Below, in pieces: positions 1-5,612 of a DNA stretch of 7,607 nucleotides. Within the stretch, counting starts at the first letter, position 1. Each line of letters starts with the position of its first letter. Under the pieces are notes generated by a model that made no database searches, was not told the origin of the DNA, and worked only from the letters and a program-made list of their open reading frames with translations. The position numbers and the translations under genes are program-made. Where the stretch lies: positions 1 to 7,607 of the forward strand of contig JAFXPV010000075.1 of assembly GCA_017527625.1 (NCBI GenBank), in the 5' to 3' direction. The DNA is from Bacteroidales bacterium (GTDB lineage: Bacteria; Bacteroidota; Bacteroidia; Bacteroidales; UBA932).

Positions 1-317
1 AGGAAGGCATCGCTGATTATGTCCTCAAGCTTATGGATGACATCCAGGACAACATCTACAAGAAGGCTTTGGATTTCCGCCAGGAGCACACCATCAAGGT
101 TGACACCTGGGACGAATTCAAGGAGAAGATCGAGCAGGGTTATTTCCTCCTCTGCCACTGGGACGGCACTACCGAGACCGAGCTGAAGATCCAGGAGGAG
201 ACAAAAGCCACCATCCGCTGCATCCCTTCAGACAGTTTTGTATGCGAAGAGCCCGGCAAGTGCGTCTATTCAGGCAAACCGAGCGCACGCCGCGTCGTCT
301 TCGCCAAAGCATACTAA
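1..317 (+). CDS. proS: Proline--tRNA ligase, C-terminal fragment (archaeal/eukaryotic-type ProRS)
   Basis: This is the 3' end of a gene that begins before the window; the frame is open from base 3 (Glu-Gly-Ile-Ala-Asp-Tyr...), so the ATG at 33 is an internal Met. ProRS charges tRNA-Pro with proline in the cytoplasm. The visible part is the end of the anticodon-binding domain followed by the small C-terminal domain specific to archaeal/eukaryotic-type ProRS. Telling features are the ALDFRQEHT helix, the block [10 protein letters not shown], the [10 protein letters not shown] turn and the terminal VVFAKAY with its C-terminal Tyr, as in the family. Known relatives bind zinc here through four Cys (HWCG...EC...GKCxYCGK). 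Here three of the four are replaced (Asp at 162-164, Thr at 177-179, Ser at 270-272), so the fold probably holds no zinc. The DUF3078 gene follows after 15 bp. I am sure of the family; the catalytic domain lies outside the window. Confidence 0.93.
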   Translation, partial: EGIADYVLKLMDDIQDNIYKKALDFRQEHTIKVDTWDEFKEKIEQGYFLLCHWDGTTETELKIQEETKATIRCIPSDSFVCEEPGKCVYSGKPSARRVVFAKAY

Positions 318-332
318 CAAACAACTACGTCT

Positions 333-1256
333 ATGAAAAAGATTCTCGCAACTGTCTTGCTCCTGCTTTGCGCTGCAGCTATGTATGCGCAGGAGCAGCC
401 GGCCTCCGATTCCGCTGCGGTGGAGAAGCCCAAATACTGGAACACTTCCCTGCTGACCCAGCTTGGTTTCTCACAGGTATCCCTGATAGACTGGGCAGCC
501 GGTGGTTTCGGATCGGTTTCATTGAATTCATACCTTGACTTCAAGGCTAATTACGCAAAGAACAAGAGCATCTGGGAGAACCGCGCCCAGTTCGGCTACG
601 GCTTTATCCAGAATATGGGCGAAGGCTTCAAGAAGAGCGACGACCGCATCATCATCGACAGCAAATACGGTTACAAAGCTGCCGAGAAACTGTATTTTTC
701 TGTGATCTACAACTTCCGCACACAGTTCACCACAGGTTACAAGGACAAGAAGGGCAGCCCCATTGTCTCCAACTTCTTCTCTCCTGCATACACCTCTCTC
801 GGTTTCGGTATCAGCTACACCCCTACGCCTAACATTTCCATAAACTTCGCTCCTCTGACCAGCAATCTGGTGATTGTACAGGACGCTGACCTGAGGTCGC
901 TGTACGGCAACGCCCCGGACCAGTACGTAAGATACGAGCTCGGTGCGCAGGTCAAATTCGACGCATCAGTGAAAATCGAAGATTTCAAGGCGAACACCAC
1001 CCTCACCCTGTTCTCGGACTACCTCAACAAGCCTCTGAACATCAAGGTGAACTGGGATGTCAACATCACTGCCCAACTGACCAAGTTCCTCGGTGTCACT
1101 CTCAGGACTTATCTCATCTACGACGATACCATCAAGCACATCGACAAGCTTGACGCAGCCGGCAATCCGGTTATCGGCGAAGACGGCAAAGTCGTGAAGA
1201 TCCCGGGCGTTCAGTTCAAGGAAATTTCGGGTCTGAGCTTCACCTACACTTTCTGA
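333..1256 (+). CDS. DUF3078 family outer-membrane beta-barrel protein of unknown function
   Basis: A 307-residue exported protein. Residues 1-19 form a Sec signal peptide (MKK start, Leu/Ala-rich core, likely cleavage after MYA, before QEQP). A short acidic, Ser/Ala-rich linker leads to the block YWNTSLLTQLGFSQVSL and then an aromatic WAAGG turn at about residues 54-58. This block and the following alternating hydrophobic/polar strands (for example around LGFGISYTPTPNISINFAPL) match my memory of Bacteroidota DUF3078 proteins. The chain ends in FTYTF; a terminal Phe on an amphipathic strand is typical of barrels inserted by the BAM complex, so the outer membrane is the inferred location. Substrate and function are unknown. 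It starts 15 bp after proS and its TGA overlaps the tilS ATG by one base, so it is probably cotranscribed and perhaps translationally coupled with tilS. No Shine-Dalgarno is visible, which is usual in this phylum. Confidence 0.85.
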   Translation: MKKILATVLLLLCAAAMYAQEQPASDSAAVEKPKYWNTSLLTQLGFSQVSLIDWAAGGFGSVSLNSYLDFKANYAKNKSIWENRAQFGYGFIQNMGEGFKKSDDRIIIDSKYGYKAAEKLYFSVIYNFRTQFTTGYKDKKGSPIVSNFFSPAYTSLGFGISYTPTPNISINFAPLTSNLVIVQDADLRSLYGNAPDQYVRYELGAQVKFDASVKIEDFKANTTLTLFSDYLNKPLNIKVNWDVNITAQLTKFLGVTLRTYLIYDDTIKHIDKLDAAGNPVIGEDGKVVKIPGVQFKEISGLSFTYTF

Positions 1257-2575
1257 TGTCCCGTTCTTTACAGGGAGCTTTCGACAAGACCCTCCTGCGT
1301 CTGACGGGAGAGGACGGCGGAAGCTTTCTGCTGGGAGTCAGCGGAGGTGTCGACTCTATGTGTATGGCGGAACTGTTCCTGCACAGCCGCCTGCACCCTG
1401 AATTTGCCATAGCCCACGTCAATTTCCGCCTTCGCGGCGCCGACAGCGACGGCGATGAGGTCTTTGTCAGGGAGTGGGCCGAAAAAAACAGCATCCGCTT
1501 CTTTACCAAAAGTTTTGACACGCGCTCTTATGCGGCGGACAAAGGCATTTCCATCGAGATGGCCGCACGGGAGCTGCGCTATGCCTGGTTCAGCGAGCTG
1601 CTTGCAGAGCAGGGCTTTGACTGGCTGGCCGTCGCCCACAACCTCAACGACGCTGTCGAAACTATGTATCTCAATCTCCTGCGGGGCACCGGCATCCGGG
1701 GCATCGCAGGTATGAAAGAAGCCAGCGGCAGCATCCTCCGCCCCCTTCTCACCTTCACAAGGCAGCAGATAGAGGAATTTGCCAGGGAGAATAGAATCAC
1801 ACACCGGACCGATGCCACCAACAGCGACAGCAGCTACACCCGCAACCGCATACGAAACGAAATATTCCCCCAGTTCAGGCTGATCAACCCCTCTTTCCTC
1901 GAGACGTCAAGCCGCGAGATGGCTCATTTCGCAGAGATTGAAGCCCTGCTGGATGACCTGTTGGAAGAAAAGAAGAACGCTTTGACTTCATTCGAAGGGG
2001 ACGCTTTCTGCATTGACATCGAAAAGCTCTCAGAGGAAAGCCAGCCTCGTTACTGGCTGTTCCGTCTGCTCCAGCCGTTCGGATTCAATGATGACATCCT
2101 GGCCAGGATTGACGCCGCTCTCGAAGGTCAGAGCGGCAAAACCTTCTACAGCGCTACTCATAAAGCCATCCGCGACCGCGAGTTCCTCAAGGTCTATCCT
2201 ATCGCCGAACCGGATCCCGCCTGCATAGACATCTCCGTCCTGGACATTTGGGACGGCTTCGATCCGCGCTCAGCCGACGGCAGCGTCCTTTATGTAGACG
2301 CCGACAAAGTCAACCTGCCCCTTGCCTGCCGCAGATGGCAGTCCGCCGACCGGTTCAGGCCGTTCGGGATGAAAGGTTTCCGCAAACTCAGTGATTTTTT
2401 CACTGATCTCAAGTTTGATGTGGAACAGAAGCAGCGCCAGACAGTCGTCACTACCACCGACTGCGACGGCAACGAGCAGATTGTCTGCATCGCCGGCCTT
2501 CGCATCGACGACCGCTACCGGGTTAGCGAAAAGACCAAAAGGGTTGTCAGAATCAGTTGCCGAGTTCAGAGATGA
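1256..2575 (+). CDS. tilS: tRNA(Ile)-lysidine synthase TilS
   Basis: A 439-residue cytoplasmic enzyme that uses ATP and lysine to convert C34 of tRNA-Ile(CAU) to lysidine, which switches both its decoding (AUG to AUA) and its charging (Met to Ile). The N-terminal N-type PP-loop ATPase domain shows SGGVDS at residues 29-34, HVNFRLRG at 54-61, and AHNLNDAVET at 127-136 followed by RGTGIRGIAGM. TRNRIRNEIFP at 195-205 is the family's conserved tRNA-contacting stretch. A helical middle region follows, then a C-terminal TilS domain from about residue 355 (RFRPFGMKGFRKLSDFF). The length is close to the roughly 430 residues of E. coli TilS, so the gene is complete. The ATG at 1256 overlaps the upstream TGA and leaves a normal 28-residue lead to the P-loop. 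Its end overlaps the convergent recQ coding end by 23 bp. Confidence 0.96.
   Translation: MSRSLQGAFDKTLLRLTGEDGGSFLLGVSGGVDSMCMAELFLHSRLHPEFAIAHVNFRLRGADSDGDEVFVREWAEKNSIRFFTKSFDTRSYAADKGISIEMAARELRYAWFSELLAEQGFDWLAVAHNLNDAVETMYLNLLRGTGIRGIAGMKEASGSILRPLLTFTRQQIEEFARENRITHRTDATNSDSSYTRNRIRNEIFPQFRLINPSFLETSSREMAHFAEIEALLDDLLEEKKNALTSFEGDAFCIDIEKLSEESQPRYWLFRLLQPFGFNDDILARIDAALEGQSGKTFYSATHKAIRDREFLKVYPIAEPDPACIDISVLDIWDGFDPRSADGSVLYVDADKVNLPLACRRWQSADRFRPFGMKGFRKLSDFFTDLKFDVEQKQRQTVVTTTDCDGNEQIVCIAGLRIDDRYRVSEKTKRVVRISCRVQR
2388..2406. repeat. Perfect 7-bp inverted repeat inside tilS
   Basis: TCAGTGA (2388-2394) and TCACTGA (2400-2406) are exact reverse complements around a five-T loop. They lie in the C-terminal domain of tilS, where the bases encode Leu-Ser-Asp-Phe-Phe-Thr-Asp. 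The T run is in the loop rather than after the stem, so this is not a standard intrinsic terminator in either direction. It could be a minor RNA hairpin or chance. Confidence 0.3.
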
Positions 2576-4760
2576 ACTTGATGCGCACAAGGCGCACTTC
2601 CTCCTCTTCGAAGTCCGGACCCAGCTCTTTCAGAGCGTCAGACACCGAATCGCTCTGGGCTTCTTCCTTGAAATACTCGTATATTTCATCCATCTTGTCT
2701 TCATCCAGATTCAGACGGATGTAATAGTCGATGTTGATGCGCGTGCCTGAGTTGACAATGCTTTCAAGCTCGTCGATAAGCTCGCTCATCTCCATATCCT
2801 TGGCGCGCGCTATGTCTTCGAACGGAATCTTGCGGTCTATGCTCTGGATGATGAAGACCTTGACGGCAGACTTGTTGGCAGCAGTACGCACTACGAAATC
2901 GTCAGGCCTGAGGATGTCGTTCTCCTCGACATACTTGGCTATCAGCGAAACGAACTCCTTGCCGAACTTGCGGGCCTTGCCCTCGCCCACGCCCTGACAC
3001 TTTTTAAGTTCCTCGAGGGTGATGGGGTACATAATGGACATATCTTCGAGAGACTGGTCGGAGAAAACGATCCAGGAAGGAAGATTGGCCTTGCGGGAAA
3101 CTGATTTGCGCACGTCTTTCAGCATAGCGAGCAGCACCGGGTCGCCGCCCTCCCCGGACGGTACGTGCTTGGGACTGATGAGAGAATCGCCGTCATCATC
3201 ATCTTCGCCTTCGACGAACGTACGGTCCTCTGTCAGCATTATGGTATAAGGAGTCTCGTGGAACTTCATTCCTTCGGGGGTCACGAAGATAAGACCATAA
3301 CGCTCGATGTCCTTGTCCAGCAGGTGGAGAACCAGCCCCTGGCGGATGACGGCAGCCCAGAATCTCGGACCTTTCTCCTTTCCGGCTCCGAAAAGGGGAT
3401 GCTTGTGATGATTGTATGACTTGATGACAGAGTTCGACACTCCCGAAAGGATGTCGGCGAGATACTCTGCCTTGAAGTTTTCCTTCAGCGACAGTATCAG
3501 GTCCATAACCAGGCACATCTGCTGCTTGCCGTCGAACTGGGCCTTCGGAACCAGGCAGTTGTCGCAGGCCCCGCAGTTGCACTCAGTATAGTCTTCACCG
3601 AAATAATTCAGCAGGATCTTGCGGCGGCACTGATTGGTCTCGGCATAAGACACCACGTCCAGCAGCAATTGCTTGCCTATTTCCTGCTCGGAAATCGGCT
3701 TGCCCTGCATAAATTTTTCAAGTTTCTGTATGTCTTTATAGCTGTAGAAAGCTATGCACTTGCCCTCGGCCCCGTCACGGCCGGCTCGGCCGGTCTCCTG
3801 ATAGTAGCCTTCGAGACTCTTGGGGATGTCATAATGGATGACAAAACGCACATCCGGCTTGTCGATGCCCATACCGAAAGCGATGGTAGCCACGATGACG
3901 TCTATCTCCTCCATCAGGAAAGCGTCCTGATTGTGGGAACGGGTCGCCGCGTCCAGACCGGCGTGGTAGGGCAAGGCCTTGATGCCGTTCATATTGAGCA
4001 GCTGTGCTAGCTCTTCGACCTTTTTGCGGCTCAGGCAGTAGATGATGCCGCTCTTGCCGGGATTCTCCTTGATGAACTTGACGATATCGCGCTTGGGATT
4101 CGACTTGTCCCTCACTTCATAATAAAGATTCGGACGGTTGAAGGATGACTTGAACACCTTCGCGTTCATCATACCCAGGTTCTTCTGGATGTCGGACTGC
4201 ACCTTGGGCGTGGCAGTAGCGGTGAGCGCGATGACCGGGGCGCGGCCTATCCTTTCTATTATTTCGTGGATGCGGCGGTACTCGGGCCTGAAGTCGTGTC
4301 CCCACTCGGAGATACAGTGCGCTTCGTCGATGGCATAGAAAGATATCTTGAGGGTCTTGAGAAAGGCTATGTTCTCTTCTTTTGTCAGGGACTCGGAAGC
4401 GACATACAGCAGTTTGGTCAAGCCTTCGGTGAGATTATCCTTGACTACCTGTATCTGGGACTTCGACAGGGATGAGTTGAGGAAGTGGGCTATGCCTTCC
4501 TTGTTCTGCACGAAACCACGGATGGCATCGACCTGGTTTTTCATCAGGGCGATGAGCGGAGATATGACTATCGCTGTGCCTTCCATACACAACGCAGGCA
4601 GCTGATAGCAAAGGGATTTGCCACCTCCGGTAGGCATCAGCACAAATGCGTCGCCACCACCGATGAGATGCTGGATAATCTCTTCCTGGAGGCCCTTGAA
4701 AGCGTCGAAGCCGAAAAAGCTCTTCAACTTGGCGTGCAGATCAGCTGACGTTATTTCCAT
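2553..4760 (-). CDS. recQ: ATP-dependent DNA helicase RecQ
   Basis: A complete 735-residue superfamily-2 3'-5' DNA helicase that acts in recombinational repair and replication-fork processing. Motifs in order: motif 0 with FKGLQ at 21-25; Walker A MPTGGGKS at 42-49; Walker B DEAH at 145-148, followed by the RecQ-specific aromatic-rich loop (SEWGHDFRPEY, 151-161); motif III ALTATAT at 178-184; motif IV around SGIIYCLS (237-244); motif V VIVATIAFGMGIDKP (288-302); motif VI YYQETGRAGRDG (319-330). The zinc-binding RQC part has Cys378, Cys396, Cys399 and Cys402, followed by the winged helix. An acidic linker (about 516-527) leads to an HRDC domain at about 540-613. A further 120 or so residues, beyond the 609-residue E. 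coli protein, form a probably helical, charged C-terminal extension. The gene stands alone on the minus strand, divergent from the FKBP gene and overlapping the tilS 3' end. Confidence 0.97.
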   Translation of the reverse strand: MEITSADLHAKLKSFFGFDAFKGLQEEIIQHLIGGGDAFVLMPTGGGKSLCYQLPALCMEGTAIVISPLIALMKNQVDAIRGFVQNKEGIAHFLNSSLSKSQIQVVKDNLTEGLTKLLYVASESLTKEENIAFLKTLKISFYAIDEAHCISEWGHDFRPEYRRIHEIIERIGRAPVIALTATATPKVQSDIQKNLGMMNAKVFKSSFNRPNLYYEVRDKSNPKRDIVKFIKENPGKSGIIYCLSRKKVEELAQLLNMNGIKALPYHAGLDAATRSHNQDAFLMEEIDVIVATIAFGMGIDKPDVRFVIHYDIPKSLEGYYQETGRAGRDGAEGKCIAFYSYKDIQKLEKFMQGKPISEQEIGKQLLLDVVSYAETNQCRRKILLNYFGEDYTECNCGACDNCLVPKAQFDGKQQMCLVMDLILSLKENFKAEYLADILSGVSNSVIKSYNHHKHPLFGAGKEKGPRFWAAVIRQGLVLHLLDKDIERYGLIFVTPEGMKFHETPYTIMLTEDRTFVEGEDDDDGDSLISPKHVPSGEGGDPVLLAMLKDVRKSVSRKANLPSWIVFSDQSLEDMSIMYPITLEELKKCQGVGEGKARKFGKEFVSLIAKYVEENDILRPDDFVVRTAANKSAVKVFIIQSIDRKIPFEDIARAKDMEMSELIDELESIVNSGTRINIDYYIRLNLDEDKMDEIYEYFKEEAQSDSVSDALKELGPDFEEEEVRLVRIKFISELGN

Positions 4761-4775
4761 TTGATTGTGTCGAAT

Positions 4776-4789
4776 TAAACCTAAATTTA
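4776..4789 (-). promoter_or_regulatory. Possible recQ -7 promoter element(s)
   Basis: Read on the minus strand, this AT-rich stretch holds TAAATTTA (4782-4789) and TAGGTTTA (4776-4783). Each matches the Bacteroidota -7 consensus TAnnTTTG at all but one fixed base. They lie 15-30 bp upstream of the recQ ATG. I cannot find a convincing TTTG -33 element, so which one is used, if either, is uncertain. Confidence 0.3.
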
Positions 4790-4832
4790 CTAAAACTCCT
4801 CGTTAATGACAAAAGAATTGGATAAAAATTCG

Positions 4833-4840
4833 TACTTTCG
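4833..4840 (+). promoter_or_regulatory. Bacteroidota-type -7 promoter element for the FKBP-exporter unit
   Basis: TACTTTCG fits the TAnnTTTG consensus of the Bacteroidota primary sigma factor with one mismatch (C for the third T). It sits 34 bp before the ATG at 4875, which predicts a leader of roughly 25-30 nt that is A-rich next to the start codon, as is usual in this phylum. A clear TTTG at -33 is not visible. Its position supports placing the start at 4875, because the in-frame ATG at 4806 lies upstream of this element. Confidence 0.6.
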
Positions 4841-4853
4841 CGCGGTAAAAAAC

Positions 4854-4871
4854 TGTAAATCAAATTTTACA
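4854..4871. repeat. 6-bp inverted repeat in the FKBP gene leader
   Basis: TGTAAA (4854-4859) and TTTACA (4866-4871) are perfect reverse complements separated by TCAAAT. The repeat ends 3 bp before the ATG at 4875 and lies downstream of the presumed transcription start. It could be a weak RNA hairpin in the ribosome-binding region or a half-site pair for a dimeric repressor. In such AT-rich DNA it could also be chance. Confidence 0.35.
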
Positions 4872-4874
4872 AAA

Positions 4875-5579
4875 ATGAAATACATCAAATCTATCTCAGC
4901 AGCAGTTTTTGCAGCCATCGTGCTCACTGCTTGCGGTGTTTCTGCACCCAAAGTTGATCCCCAGCCCAGTTCAATAACCAAAGCCGACGTTGACAGCGCC
5001 AGCTACGCATTCGGAGTTTATATGGCTCAGATGACCACTATGAACAAACTCGGTGACCTCAACCTGAACGAGATCATCAAGGGATACAAGGATTATCTGA
5101 AGGACAACGACCAGTTCGACAATTACTTCGTAAATGACCGTATGAATTCATTTATGGGCAAGAGAAGGGAAGCTGTCGGTAAGGAAAACAAAGAAAAAGG
5201 CGAAGCTTTCCTCGCAAAGATTTCCAATGAAGAAGGTGTCGTTACTACCGAGAGCGGTCTCAGGTACAAGATCCTCAACTCAGGTAACGGCGTTTTCGCA
5301 ACTTCAGCAAGGGATACCGTCACTGTCAATTACACTCTTACTTCCGTTGACGGAGAGAAAATCGAGTCATCTCTCGATATGGGCGAGCCTATCACCTTCC
5401 CGCTCAGCAATGTAATCCCCGGCTGGACCGAAGGTATGCAGCTTATTGACGAAGGCGGCAAGATTATGCTCTACGTTCCCAGCGAACTGGCATACGGCGA
5501 GAACGGCCCCAACGGCCCCAACGAAACCCTCGTATTCGAAGTCGACCTCATCGAGGTTAAGCACGCCAGCGAAGAATAA
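4875..5579 (+). CDS. FKBP-type peptidyl-prolyl cis-trans isomerase, lipoprotein (FkpA/Mip-like)
   Basis: A 234-residue envelope foldase that catalyses cis-trans isomerisation of Xaa-Pro bonds. Residues 1-20 form a lipoprotein signal peptide with lipobox LTAC, making Cys20 the lipidated residue. The next residues (GVSAPK) lack the acidic pattern of Bacteroidota surface-export signals, so a periplasm-facing membrane anchor is likely. Residues about 38-115 are a helical, charged FKBP N-terminal-type region (SYAFGVYMAQM..., then Lys/Glu-rich), as in Mip/FkpA dimers. The catalytic FKBP domain spans about 128-228: VNYT (Tyr153), FPL (Phe175), VIPGW (Val180, Ile181, Trp184), LAYG (Tyr207) and LVFEVDL (Phe221). 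The usual Phe-Asp pair of the pocket is Ile163-Glu164. The 80s loop is short and contains NGP twice. An in-frame ATG at 4806 would bury the signal peptide and start upstream of the promoter, so I reject it. The exporter gene follows after 33 bp. Confidence 0.92.
   Translation: MKYIKSISAAVFAAIVLTACGVSAPKVDPQPSSITKADVDSASYAFGVYMAQMTTMNKLGDLNLNEIIKGYKDYLKDNDQFDNYFVNDRMNSFMGKRREAVGKENKEKGEAFLAKISNEEGVVTTESGLRYKILNSGNGVFATSARDTVTVNYTLTSVDGEKIESSLDMGEPITFPLSNVIPGWTEGMQLIDEGGKIMLYVPSELAYGENGPNGPNETLVFEVDLIEVKHASEE
5502..5523 (+). repeat. 9-bp tandem repeat in the FKBP 80s loop
   Basis: AACGGCCCC occurs twice head to tail (5502-5510, 5511-5519) and a third partial copy, AACG, follows. Being a multiple of three, each unit adds Asn-Gly-Pro to the loop between the LAYG and TLVFEVDL strands of the FKBP domain. 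Gain or loss of a unit would keep the frame. Confidence 0.75.
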
Positions 5580-5612
5580 TCTGCTGCAAGGCACATAGAT
5601 TCAGCGGCCGGT

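Noticed and set aside
333..395. DUF3078 protein as a lipoprotein through Cys13 of its signal peptide
   Set aside because: The residues before Cys13 are Leu-Leu-Leu, without the small residue a lipobox needs at -1; an ordinary signal peptide cleaved after MYA fits better.
1268..1804. 178-codon open frame on the minus strand opposite tilS
   Set aside because: It lies wholly inside the well-supported tilS gene, has no recognisable domain, and long antisense frames are common in this base composition.
3199..3582. 127-codon minus-strand frame overlapping recQ in another phase
   Set aside because: Arg/Gly/Pro-rich low-information translation of recQ codons; recQ is intact in its own frame, so no frameshift is implied.
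3776..3797. GC-rich near-palindrome around CGGCCGGCTCGGCCGG
   Set aside because: It encodes the conserved GRAGRDG helicase motif VI of RecQ and is explained by Gly/Arg/Ala codons.
4806..4874. N-terminal extension of the FKBP gene from the ATG at 4806
   Set aside because: It would precede a clear lipoprotein signal peptide and overlaps the -7 promoter element; the added residues resemble translated AT-rich leader.
5580..5612. Terminator or promoter between the FKBP and exporter genes
   Set aside because: The 33-bp gap has no stem followed by a T run and no TAnnTTTG-like element, so readthrough is more likely.
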